Shown here in pieces: positions 1 through 8,872 of a stretch of 64,000 bases of DNA (the stretch's first letter is position 1; each line of letters begins with the position of its first letter). Source of the stretch: Melioribacter sp051488685 (GTDB lineage Bacteria; Bacteroidota; Ignavibacteria; Ignavibacteriales; Melioribacteraceae). The notes beneath the pieces were generated by a model. That model was given only the letters and a program-made list of their open reading frames with translations. It searched no databases and was not told the DNA's origin. The stretch covers positions 21,740 to 85,739 of the forward strand of contig NZ_JBPSEH010000011.1 in assembly GCF_051488685.1 (NCBI RefSeq), written 5' to 3'. The translations under genes and the position numbers were made by a program.

Positions 1-1188
1 CTGCTGGAATTATTAAAATTAATGCTGCAGATAGTTGATCATTCAATTAAATTCAATGCGAGGGAAGACGGATTATACCATTCGTATAATTTGATCGACA
101 TTAAAGATAATGCTATCTCGATACGTCGTCTCAGTGTAATGCTCGAAGGACAGGTAGCAATTCTTAGTTCAGGCTATTTGTCCGGTAGTGAAGTATGCGA
201 CCTGCTCGACAGTCTTAGAAACAGCGCATTATACCGCGCAGATCAAAATAGTTATATGCTCTATCCTGAAAAAGTATTACCCGCATTTCATGAAAAAAAT
301 TTGATACCGAAAGAAGAAGTTGAAAAGTCGGAACTTTTTAAAGTAATGCTTTCCAAGTGCGATTACAGAATTATTGTTCAAGATAAAAAAGGTAATTATC
401 ACTTCAAAAAACATTTACGCAACTCAGCATTGCTCAAAAAAGAGATGGAAAAATTAGTTGATGATTACAAAAGTCTGGTTGAGAAGGAGAAAGATTTGGT
501 CATAAAAATATACGAAAAAGTATTTCAGCATCTCTATTTCACAGGCAGATCTGGAACATTTTATAAGTATGAAGGCATCGGCAGTATTTACTGGCATATG
601 GTTTCAAAGTTGTTACTGGCAGTAGAAGAAAATTTTTATGGAGTTCTTTATTCCGGTAAAAATCTCAATCTATTAAATAAACTAAAAGAACACTATTATG
701 AAATAAAGGAAGGTTTAGGAATACATAAATCGCCAGATAAGTACGGTGCCTTTACTACCGATCCATATTCACATACGCCGTTAAATTCTGGCGTTCAACA
801 GCCTGGACTTACTGGGCAGGTAAAAGAAGATATAATTTCAAGATTGGGCGAACTCGGAATTGTTATCAATGAAGGAAAAATTTCTTTTATACCTCAGCTT
901 TTAAACGATGATGAATTTCTGAATAAATCCCAGATATTCAACTATTTCGATGTCTCTGGTAAAGAACAAACAATGATACTAAATGCAGGCATGTTAATAT
1001 TCACATTCTGTCAGGTACCGATTGTTTATTCAATTTCGGATGAATCAAAGATTATTGTCAATTTAAATGACGGCGAACGTGAAGTGGAAACAGGTTTACA
1101 CCTTTCAGAAAAATGGAGTAGTTCGATATTCCGGAGAGAAAATAAAATATCGAGCATTATTGTATTGATAAATAATATAAATAAGTAA
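1..1188 (+). CDS. C-terminal part of a large six-hairpin-glycosidase-like protein (5' end outside window)
   Basis: The frame is open to the first base of the window, so the gene very likely starts upstream; the ATG at 22 would be an internal methionine. The visible part lacks a signal peptide. It has a conserved-looking stretch with FTGRSGTFYKYEGIGSIYWH followed by a KSPDKYGAFTTDPYSHTP segment and a GVQQPGLTGQVKEDI segment. This resembles the C-terminal half of large Bacteroidota proteins with an (alpha/alpha)6 barrel related to GH94 phosphorylases or amylo-glucosidases. The assignment is from memory of the motif pattern, not from an alignment. It ends 16 bp before the TonB receptor, so co-transcription is likely and a role in carbohydrate turnover is plausible. 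The substrate is unknown. Confidence 0.55.
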   Translation: MLELLKLMLQIVDHSIKFNAREDGLYHSYNLIDIKDNAISIRRLSVMLEGQVAILSSGYLSGSEVCDLLDSLRNSALYRADQNSYMLYPEKVLPAFHEKNLIPKEEVEKSELFKVMLSKCDYRIIVQDKKGNYHFKKHLRNSALLKKEMEKLVDDYKSLVEKEKDLVIKIYEKVFQHLYFTGRSGTFYKYEGIGSIYWHMVSKLLLAVEENFYGVLYSGKNLNLLNKLKEHYYEIKEGLGIHKSPDKYGAFTTDPYSHTPLNSGVQQPGLTGQVKEDIISRLGELGIVINEGKISFIPQLLNDDEFLNKSQIFNYFDVSGKEQTMILNAGMLIFTFCQVPIVYSISDESKIIVNLNDGEREVETGLHLSEKWSSSIFRRENKISSIIVLINNINK

Positions 1189-1204
1189 TAAACATAGGTG
1201 GCTT

Positions 1205-4114
1205 ATGAAGAGGTTACAAAACTATCTTATGATACCGTTACTTCTGTTCTTATTGATCCACGGTATTATTTATGGAAGTTCAAAGATCAGGGGCAAGGTG
1301 ACCGATAAGGGGACGGGGGAACCGATACCTGGAGCAAATGTAATTCTAAAAAATACAAATCTTGGAGCGGCAACCGATATTGAAGGCGAGTATATGATTA
1401 TCGCTGTTCCATCTGGAAAATATACGCTTCAAATTTCTTATCTGGGCTATAAATCCCAGCAGTACGAAATTGAAGTCCCCGACAACAGGACTCTCGAATT
1501 TAATGCACAACTCGAATACATGGTTCTTGAAGGAGAGGAAATATTAATAACAGCACAAGCTGAAGGACAGGTACAGGCAATTAACCAGCAGAAAAGTGCA
1601 TTAACTGTGAAGAATATAGTATCAGCAGCCAAGATTGAAGAGCTTCCAGAAGCAAATGCAGCAGAGGCTGTTGGTCGCTTGCCCGGAATATCTTTGTTAC
1701 GTGAAGGAGGCGAAGGTAGCAAAGTTGTAATTAGAGGGTTGTCGCCTCAGTACAATAAAATTCAATTGAACGGTGTTAGTATGGCTGCCACAGGTGAAGC
1801 AGACAGAAGCGTCGATCTGAGTATGATATCACCTTACATACTATCGGGAATTGAAGTCAGTAAAACAGCAATGGCTGACCAGGAAGCCGATCACTTGGGT
1901 GGTACAGTTAATTTTATTTTGAAAGGAGCTCCCAAAAAACCGTCGTTTAATTTTACAGCTCAGGGAGGTTATAACGGTTTACGCGACGAAATTGGCAATT
2001 ATTATTATGTACTGGGTGGAGGTAAACGATTCTTCGACGATAAACTCGGTGTGTTTACTCAGATTAATCTTGAAAGAACAGATAGAAGCAATAACAGCGC
2101 AGGCGCGGGCTACCAAATGCAGCACGATACTATTACTTTAGCTAACAGTTTAAATCTGGAAGATATCGATCGCGTCAATAAACGTATGGGCGGAGTACTC
2201 GTATTCGATTATGAGTCAGCAACCACAAAAATTAAGTTGTCGAACACATTGAATAAAATCGATATCAACACCTTCTTGCGACAGGAAAATTTTGACGCTG
2301 TTGGAAGAAATCATAATTATTATGGTAATTATTCAGAACGTGACTTACACACAATGATTAACGCTCTTGACGTTGAACAATTTATTGGTAACGTAAAAAT
2401 AACAGGTGGTGTAAGTTATTCCCGATCATCAAATAAATTACCCGAACAAATTTCGATGAATGCTCAAGAAGCAAATGCGTTCGTAAGAAACTGGACGTGG
2501 GACGATTATCAGATCTATCCTTTTGATATTGTTACTAAAGCTTTGAATGATACCACAAAGACATACCTTAATAGACTTGTTAAGAGCAGCAGTGATATGC
2601 TCGAAGAAGAAGAGGCTGCAAATTTAAATTTCGAGTTTGGATTTAAGATTGGTAGTGCAGATTTAAAACTGAAGTTCGGCGGTGAATATAAACATAAATA
2701 TAAAAAGTACGACTATGAGCAAAGCGAAATCCCAATTGCCTGGAATGACCTCGACATTGTAAGGCTATATCTTAAAGATAGATTTGGATTAACAAACTAT
2801 GATATTGCTGGAGATTTTCCTTATGCTCCTTTTATAGATAGGAATTACAATGCCGGTGATTTTAAGGCAGGTGTTGATTATACCATAAGTCGTGTTCCCA
2901 ATAAAAATACAATGGTAGATGTTTATCACGAAATTGAAAATCTAACAAGTGTGCGTGGTATTCCTACAGGAAAAACAGTTTATTATGACTATGTACCTTC
3001 AATTTCAAATGACTATTACGGTTACGAAAATTATTTTGGCGCATATATAATGCCTACGATCACTTTGGGTGGCAACAAAGTGATATTTATTCCGGGTTTC
3101 AGATATGAGTATAACAAAACAGAATATACTGCTAACAGGTCGAACAGTCCGGGAAGAGATACCGATCCTTATGTTTACTTTCCATACACTTCAACACGGA
3201 AGAATGAGTATCTGCTCCCGATGGTTCATCTAAAGTATCAGGTTAACTATTGGTTTGATATCAGAGCCAGCTACACACAAACTCTATCTCGTCCCGATTA
3301 TGTCAGAATAATACCCACCTGGACTACCTATGGCAACAGTATTACCTGGAACAATGTAAATCTGAAGCCTGCTGAAGCAAAAAATTTAGATCTCTTCTTA
3401 TCGTTCTACTCTGATAAGTTGGGACTGTTAACTTTTGGCGTATTCAACAAGCAAATCGAAGGTTTTATTTACGGCACTACAACATGGATTGCCGATTCTT
3501 CTTATTTACAACCGGAATGGCCGGAAAGTGTAAAACCAGGCGGACAAATTAACGGATTTATCAACAATCCAAACACTGCAAAACTTTGGGGTATTGAAGC
3601 AGAATGGCAATCGAATTTCTGGTTTCTGCCTGGCATCTGGCGTGGACTTGTTATTAACGTCAATTACACTTATACCAACTCCGATCTCAAGTATCCTAGG
3701 ACAGTGCCTATTTATCAATATGTACAGGTAGGACCTATTAAAATACCTAAAATAGTTGGCACTGGCGACGGAAGTTATAATGCACGTCTTCTTGACCAAC
3801 CTACGCATATTTTCAATTTTACCGTCGGATTCGATTACAAAGGATTTTCAGTGCGTGGTTCAGCTCAGTTCAAATCCGACGTATTCCGTGCTGACAACTG
3901 GTACAAAGAGTTACAACAAACAACCGATCCCCTCACACTCTGGACTGTGAAGGTAAGACAAATGCTACCAGTTGATGGTCTGCAGATTTACTTTAATATC
4001 AATAATCTGACCAAAGCAGTGGACCAGACATCAAATTACGGTACGGGATGGTTCAGCTATAGAAGTTATTACGGTCTGACAGCTGATCTTGGTATTACTT
4101 ATTCACTCAATTAA
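1205..4114 (+). CDS. TonB-dependent outer-membrane receptor (SusC-like, no SusD)
   Basis: A 969-residue protein with an N-terminal signal peptide (about residues 1-24). Next comes a carboxypeptidase-regulatory-like beta-sandwich (IRGKVTDKGTGEPIPGANV onwards, about 28-105). Then a TonB plug with the RLPGISLLREGGEGSKVVIRG segment (about 160-180), and a long beta-barrel ending in an aromatic-rich strand (ITYSLN). The family imports oligosaccharides or other large nutrients through the outer membrane using TonB energy. A second copy with the same architecture lies at 27592-30552. No SusD gene follows; the next gene is a T9SS-sorted beta-helix protein. RBS AGGTGG lies just before the ATG. The likely cargo is a pectin or RG-I fragment, inferred from the neighbours. 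Confidence 0.92.
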   Translation: MKRLQNYLMIPLLLFLLIHGIIYGSSKIRGKVTDKGTGEPIPGANVILKNTNLGAATDIEGEYMIIAVPSGKYTLQISYLGYKSQQYEIEVPDNRTLEFNAQLEYMVLEGEEILITAQAEGQVQAINQQKSALTVKNIVSAAKIEELPEANAAEAVGRLPGISLLREGGEGSKVVIRGLSPQYNKIQLNGVSMAATGEADRSVDLSMISPYILSGIEVSKTAMADQEADHLGGTVNFILKGAPKKPSFNFTAQGGYNGLRDEIGNYYYVLGGGKRFFDDKLGVFTQINLERTDRSNNSAGAGYQMQHDTITLANSLNLEDIDRVNKRMGGVLVFDYESATTKIKLSNTLNKIDINTFLRQENFDAVGRNHNYYGNYSERDLHTMINALDVEQFIGNVKITGGVSYSRSSNKLPEQISMNAQEANAFVRNWTWDDYQIYPFDIVTKALNDTTKTYLNRLVKSSSDMLEEEEAANLNFEFGFKIGSADLKLKFGGEYKHKYKKYDYEQSEIPIAWNDLDIVRLYLKDRFGLTNYDIAGDFPYAPFIDRNYNAGDFKAGVDYTISRVPNKNTMVDVYHEIENLTSVRGIPTGKTVYYDYVPSISNDYYGYENYFGAYIMPTITLGGNKVIFIPGFRYEYNKTEYTANRSNSPGRDTDPYVYFPYTSTRKNEYLLPMVHLKYQVNYWFDIRASYTQTLSRPDYVRIIPTWTTYGNSITWNNVNLKPAEAKNLDLFLSFYSDKLGLLTFGVFNKQIEGFIYGTTTWIADSSYLQPEWPESVKPGGQINGFINNPNTAKLWGIEAEWQSNFWFLPGIWRGLVINVNYTYTNSDLKYPRTVPIYQYVQVGPIKIPKIVGTGDGSYNARLLDQPTHIFNFTVGFDYKGFSVRGSAQFKSDVFRADNWYKELQQTTDPLTLWTVKVRQMLPVDGLQIYFNINNLTKAVDQTSNYGTGWFSYRSYYGLTADLGITYSLN

Positions 4115-4118
4115 TCTT

Positions 4119-4189
4119 AAGGAGGTCTTTTGATAAATAGCAAAATTATTAATTGTCCAGTTAAATACTATAACAAACCAATCAATTAG
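4119..4189 (+). promoter_or_regulatory. Orphan strong Shine-Dalgarno with a 19-codon mini-ORF
   Basis: AAGGAGGT at 4119-4126 is a near-perfect anti-16S match but lies about 70 nt upstream of the next real start. A TTG at 4130 would open a 19-codon frame ending in TAG at 4187-4189, which overlaps the true RBS (TAGGAGGT) of the gene at 4198. The same arrangement recurs before the paralogous gene at 30675. It may be a leader peptide or a ribosome-binding mRNA-stabilising element; neither is proven. Confidence 0.4.
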
Positions 4190-4197
4190 GAGGTACA

Positions 4198-5871
4198 ATG
4201 AAACTAAAAAAACTTTTACTGTTTATTTTGATGTTAACACTCTATGGGGGAGTAACACTTGCACAGCAGACAGATACAGTTTATGTTCCAGCAAACAAAT
4301 CTAATGGCGAGCCATATGTAAATTCACTAATCGATTATATTGTAGCCGACACTAACGCTGCAGGTGAGCAACTGCATTCTGTTTATAAACTTGAAAGAGG
4401 AAATTTCTATATAGTAGATAAGGCAGTCGATTTAAAGAATCCAGTTAAGATAGTTGCTGATCCTCCAGTAGAAAATGATCCACAAAAAGCCCCACCGAAA
4501 ATCTTATCGAATGTAACAGCAGATGGTGGAACAGCTACAATGAATTTGATCAATACCTGGGCAGACATTACTATTAAAAATGTTTGGCTTGCAGGTATTG
4601 ATGTAGGCGGTCAAAATAGAGGATGGGGATTTGGACAGGCGCTGGCCGTTCAGGATTCTTTTGTGACTGTAACGCTTGACGGCGTATGGCTCGATTATAA
4701 TGGATGGTCTGCCATTGCAACTGCTCAGCCACATACAAGCTGGTTCATAAATAATCTGCATGCTCGTAATGAACAAAACCCTGGTGACCAATGGACAACA
4801 TTTGTATTTTTCTTTGAACAGGCAGGTGTTGTTGACACCTTTGTTGCCAAAAATTGTACATATTTCCAATCGAACAGCTTCTTTATATTCCCGCCAGATG
4901 TTGTTCAATATATTGAAGTTGATCACTGTACTTTTGTGAACCTGCTGAAATGGCCTTTCCATGAAACCCAATGGCTCAAAGCAAAATTTACCAATAATAT
5001 TTTCTATAATGTAAGTGCACTTTCTTTAACCGAAAAGGAAGAAGAAGGACAGGACCCTGACCATCTTGAATATGGTCTTATTAATGTTGATACACTTGCA
5101 GCAAATGAACTGGGCGAACCTGGTGAGTACACAATTCCAGAAAGCGAGAGAGAAATTATTGTAAAGAACAATCTTTATTATTTCACACAGGACTTACAGG
5201 ATTATTGGGCTAGTAATGATAGCGTTAAAGCTCAGTTATGGATGAACAGCTGTACCAGGGCCATGTTTGATAATGATACCGAATGGCCAGGTTTAGTTGA
5301 AGAAAATACCTGGAATCAGGACCCGATGTTCAACGATTTCCCAAAACTTCCTGAAGCTACTGCAAAGTTAGTTCAAGTATGTAAAGATATAAGAGCCGGT
5401 TCTACACACGAATGGGACTGGGATGCAGACCAGGTTTCAGATCCACAGTTCTATCGCCTGCTCAATCCATATCCACTTCCAGAGAACTTCAAATCTTACG
5501 CTGGCTTGGTAGGAACAGACGGTCTTCCGCTGGGTGATCTGAATTATTATCCTGGATTGGTCAGTGTAGAAGAAAATTCACAGAGTGTTCCGAATAATTT
5601 CGAACTGTTGCAAAATTATCCAAATCCGTTCAACCCCTCTACAATTATCAGATTCAATTTGAACAAATCCGGCTACGTTAAATTAAACGTATTCAATCTT
5701 CTCGGAGAAAAAGTAATTACTTTAGTTGACGAAGTTAAAAATGCAGGCAGTCATTTTGTAACATGGGATGGAAAAAATTCCGCGGGAATCAATGTACCTG
5801 CTGGTATCTATTTCTACAAGCTTGAGATGGAAAATAATATCCAGGTCAAGAAAATGACATTACTTAAATAG
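4198..5871 (+). CDS. T9SS-sorted parallel beta-helix protein paired with the TonB receptor
   Basis: 557 residues. The signal peptide is at 1-22 (cleavage after LAQ). The central region has short turns rich in Asn and in aromatic/valine strands (ITIKNVWLAGID, VEKNCTYF-like, YIEVDHCTFVNL), typical of right-handed beta-helices as in pectate lyases. A T9SS C-terminal sorting module begins near residue 470 (NYPNPFNPSTIIRFNL) and ends KKMTLLK. A GTDGLPLGDLNYYPG motif just before the sorting module is shared with the protein at 30675-32399 (GTDGLPLGDLNWFPD), so the two are paralogues. Each directly follows a SusC-like receptor, suggesting a surface glycan-binding or lyase partner in place of SusD. 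Catalytic residues of a known lyase family were not recognised. RBS is AGGAGGT, and a strong terminator follows. Confidence 0.85.
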   Translation: MKLKKLLLFILMLTLYGGVTLAQQTDTVYVPANKSNGEPYVNSLIDYIVADTNAAGEQLHSVYKLERGNFYIVDKAVDLKNPVKIVADPPVENDPQKAPPKILSNVTADGGTATMNLINTWADITIKNVWLAGIDVGGQNRGWGFGQALAVQDSFVTVTLDGVWLDYNGWSAIATAQPHTSWFINNLHARNEQNPGDQWTTFVFFFEQAGVVDTFVAKNCTYFQSNSFFIFPPDVVQYIEVDHCTFVNLLKWPFHETQWLKAKFTNNIFYNVSALSLTEKEEEGQDPDHLEYGLINVDTLAANELGEPGEYTIPESEREIIVKNNLYYFTQDLQDYWASNDSVKAQLWMNSCTRAMFDNDTEWPGLVEENTWNQDPMFNDFPKLPEATAKLVQVCKDIRAGSTHEWDWDADQVSDPQFYRLLNPYPLPENFKSYAGLVGTDGLPLGDLNYYPGLVSVEENSQSVPNNFELLQNYPNPFNPSTIIRFNLNKSGYVKLNVFNLLGEKVITLVDEVKNAGSHFVTWDGKNSAGINVPAGIYFYKLEMENNIQVKKMTLLK

Positions 5872-5882
5872 CCTCCATTTCG

Positions 5883-5935
5883 GGGCGCTCAATTTATTGG
5901 GCGCCCTGAATTTTTCTATCTTCTTTTTTTAATAA
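5883..5935 (+). terminator. Rho-independent terminator
   Basis: The stem GGGCGC(TC) at 5883-5890 pairs with (GG)GCGCCC at 5899-5906, with an AT-rich loop. It is followed by TTTTT and a further T-rich stretch. It ends the receptor/T9SS-partner transcript 12 bp after the stop of the gene at 4198-5871. Confidence 0.85.
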
Positions 5936-5946
5936 CGGGAGAGGCA

Positions 5947-8853
5947 ATGAGCGGCAAAAGAATTATACTCACCATTCTTTCATTTTTTTTTGTTACACTT
6001 CAACTTCATCCACAAAAAATGTCAGAATCATTTTATCCACCGTATCTATTCGATTCACTTGCAGTCTATTTAACGCCGGATAAATTTGATGTGACTCCAG
6101 ATGCAGAAGGGGATGATACAAAAGCACTGCAGGAGGCAATCGACGAGGTCGAAAGAAAATCTAAATATGGTATCGTTTTTATTCCCGAAGGTGAGTATGA
6201 AATTTCGAGTACCGTCTATATCTGGAAAGGAATAAGAGTAATTGGTATTGGCAAAAGAAAACCTATTTTTGTTCTTAAGGAAAATACGCCTGGTTTTAGC
6301 AACCTTAAGCATAAATATCTGTTTCATTTTGCTAGCAATAAACCCTTAGAGGGAGAACAAATAATTGATGCCAATCCTGGGACGTTTTACAGTGCACTGA
6401 GTAATGTTGCAATTGTAATAAAAGATGGCAATTCTTCAGCAGTTGCTGTTCGATCGCATTTTGCACAGCATTCTTTTATTTCACATGTCGACTTTTATGT
6501 TGGTAATGCTCTGGCAGGCATTGAAGAGATTGGTAATGAAATTGAAGATTGTAGCTTCGTGGATGGGAAATATGGCATTATTGCAACTAAAACCTCACCA
6601 AGCTGGCCATTTCTTATCATAGATTGTACTTTCGAAAATCAGAAAAATGCCGCAATTAAAACTGAAGAAGCCGGTCTTACTATTGTTAATTCTGTTTTCA
6701 AAAATTTATATAACGCAATTACTGTTAATCCAGATAGATCAGAAAAACTTTTCATCACCCATTCTTATTTTGAAAACATCCGCGCCACACTCCTTACACT
6801 TAGCGAAGAATATAATTCGACTGCGCAATATAATTTGAAAGATGTATTGTGTATAAATGTTGATACTATTGCATTTTTTAGAAAAAGTGGGAAGACAATA
6901 AAAGTGCCCGATAAAAAATTTCGGATAATTAATTTTATACATGGACTTCAAATCGATAGTCTATCTGCCAGATCTGAAATCAAGACACTCTTTGAATATG
7001 ACAATGAAAATGAGCCCTTAATAAACTATACTAAAGAAATTCCTCCACTTCCTAAAGAAAAAGACTGGGTAAATATCAAAAGACTCGGAGCGAAGGGGAA
7101 TGGAATTGATGACGACACAGAAATTATCAAAGAAGCAATTTCAAAATATGATGTTATTTATTTCCCTTCGGGTAGATATAAAGTTAAAGAAACTATCCAG
7201 CTAAAGAATAATACTGTTTTAATCGGCTTGAATCCTATTACTACACAAATAGTTTTAGAAGAAAAATCACCTGAATTCAATCGTGAAGGCAGTCCAATTG
7301 CTTTAGTGGAAACTTCAAAAGGTGGGAATAACATAGTGACTGGTTTAGGTATCGATCCAGGTCTATATAACAACAGAGCAGTTGCAGTAAAGTGGATGGC
7401 AGGGAGTAAATCATTAATGAATGACGTACGGCTTCTTGGTGGACACGGTACTTATACTGTTTCAGGTAAGTACGTCCCAATTTATAATGAATACAGAACA
7501 GGAGATCCTTTGAAGGATTGGGACTGGGATAAACAATACTGGAGTTTGTGGATTACCAATGGAGGTGGAGGAATATTTAAAGATATCTGGACACCGAATA
7601 CGTACGCAACAGCAGGTGTCTACATTTCCGAGACTTCTACACCGGGTAAAATTTATGCTATGTCTGTGGAGCATCACGTACGCAATGAAGTTATTTTTAA
7701 GAACGTCTCTAATTGGGAAATTTATGCTTTACAGATGGAAGAAGAGAGTGCCGAAAGCCCCGAAGCGCTCCCATTGAAAATTGAAAACTCATCAAATTTA
7801 TTATTTGCGAATCTCTATCTCTATAGGGTAATTAGAATTAAAACTCCATATCCGTACGGCATCCTTGTAAATAAAAGCAAAAATATTGACTTCCGCGGCA
7901 TACACGTTTACAGCCCTACAGTATTTTCATACGACAATACATTGTATGATGTAAATAAAAAAATTTACGTTCGTGAAAGAGAAATTGCACGACTCTTAAT
8001 TAAAGGCACTGAATCGCCAGATAAAAAATGCAACTTAGTAAAGTTGACAGGCGGTTTTGAATTTATTGCTGGTGCTACTCTCGATGAAAAAGGCAACCTC
8101 TATTTTACTGATTCACGTTTTAAGAGGATATATAAATGGTCGGCAAATGACAGCACACTTTCTACCGTTAAGGATTTAACATTTGAGCCATTGGCTCTTG
8201 CTTTTGATAAAAGTGGCAATTTAATAATTACTTCAACTTCAGGAGGAGTTTATAGTACAAACTTAGACAGAACTGATGAAAACCTTTTACCCTTGAAAAC
8301 AATTAAACCTGGAATTATACAGCCTCAATATGCTGCGCACCCATCTCATCTATGGCGGGACGAACACGATTTCCTGACGATTACAACAGATTCCATTGCT
8401 TGCAACCCATATAGCCATTCTTCATATACTATCTATTTCCGAAATAATAACAATCCATTCGAAGAATATTTTATTTCGATAGACAGTACGTTGATTATTC
8501 CAAAGTACAATGACCTTAACAGAGCAGTCGCGCTCAGACTCGCATTTCCCGGTAAAGAATTTTATATGGCAGATGAATTCGGTCAAAAAACCTGGAAATT
8601 CAAAGTCAGGAATAACGGTATGCTTACCGATCCTGAATTATTTGCAGAACAGGGAGAACTCGACGTAGCAGTCGATTCGCAAGGAAATGTCTACATTCCT
8701 GCAGGCGATGTTTACGTCTACGATAAAACTGGTAAATTGCTGAAAAGAATTAAAGTACCAGAAAGACCAACTAATGTGGTGGTCGACAATAAAAAGAATC
8801 AGCTTTATATCGTTGCAAGAAGTTCAATTTATAGTTATAAAATCAGCGAATAA
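5947..8853 (+). CDS. Secreted double beta-helix protein (GH55/pectate-lyase-3-like) with C-terminal propeller
   Basis: 968 residues with a signal peptide (1-22). Two pectate-lyase-3-like halves are visible, each starting with the hallmark 'DDTxALQEAI ... VFIPEGEYEI' pattern: about 57-330 (DDTKALQEAIDEVERKSKYG) and about 375-640 (GNGIDDDTEIIKEAISKYDV then IYFPSGRYKV). This two-module layout recalls GH55. From about residue 690 the protein switches to NHL/SMP-30-like propeller repeats (ATLDEKGNLYFTDSRFKRIY, VAVDSQGNVYIPAGDVYVYD). There is no T9SS tail, so it is probably periplasmic. The substrate cannot be read from sequence; location argues for a plant cell-wall glycan. The adjoining downstream gene is dead. 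Confidence 0.8.
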   Translation: MSGKRIILTILSFFFVTLQLHPQKMSESFYPPYLFDSLAVYLTPDKFDVTPDAEGDDTKALQEAIDEVERKSKYGIVFIPEGEYEISSTVYIWKGIRVIGIGKRKPIFVLKENTPGFSNLKHKYLFHFASNKPLEGEQIIDANPGTFYSALSNVAIVIKDGNSSAVAVRSHFAQHSFISHVDFYVGNALAGIEEIGNEIEDCSFVDGKYGIIATKTSPSWPFLIIDCTFENQKNAAIKTEEAGLTIVNSVFKNLYNAITVNPDRSEKLFITHSYFENIRATLLTLSEEYNSTAQYNLKDVLCINVDTIAFFRKSGKTIKVPDKKFRIINFIHGLQIDSLSARSEIKTLFEYDNENEPLINYTKEIPPLPKEKDWVNIKRLGAKGNGIDDDTEIIKEAISKYDVIYFPSGRYKVKETIQLKNNTVLIGLNPITTQIVLEEKSPEFNREGSPIALVETSKGGNNIVTGLGIDPGLYNNRAVAVKWMAGSKSLMNDVRLLGGHGTYTVSGKYVPIYNEYRTGDPLKDWDWDKQYWSLWITNGGGGIFKDIWTPNTYATAGVYISETSTPGKIYAMSVEHHVRNEVIFKNVSNWEIYALQMEEESAESPEALPLKIENSSNLLFANLYLYRVIRIKTPYPYGILVNKSKNIDFRGIHVYSPTVFSYDNTLYDVNKKIYVREREIARLLIKGTESPDKKCNLVKLTGGFEFIAGATLDEKGNLYFTDSRFKRIYKWSANDSTLSTVKDLTFEPLALAFDKSGNLIITSTSGGVYSTNLDRTDENLLPLKTIKPGIIQPQYAAHPSHLWRDEHDFLTITTDSIACNPYSHSSYTIYFRNNNNPFEEYFISIDSTLIIPKYNDLNRAVALRLAFPGKEFYMADEFGQKTWKFKVRNNGMLTDPELFAEQGELDVAVDSQGNVYIPAGDVYVYDKTGKLLKRIKVPERPTNVVVDNKKNQLYIVARSSIYSYKISE

Positions 8854-8872
8854 TCGGCATATAAGTGGCGCA

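Noticed and set aside
4504..4971. Long open frame on the minus strand opposite the T9SS beta-helix gene
   Set aside because: It mirrors the coding strand of a clearly real gene, has no RBS or family motif, and its composition follows the antisense of the beta-helix repeats.
1205..5871. Canonical SusC/SusD polysaccharide utilisation locus
   Set aside because: No SusD-like lipoprotein (no lipobox with a helical TPR-like body) follows either receptor. The partner is a T9SS beta-helix protein.
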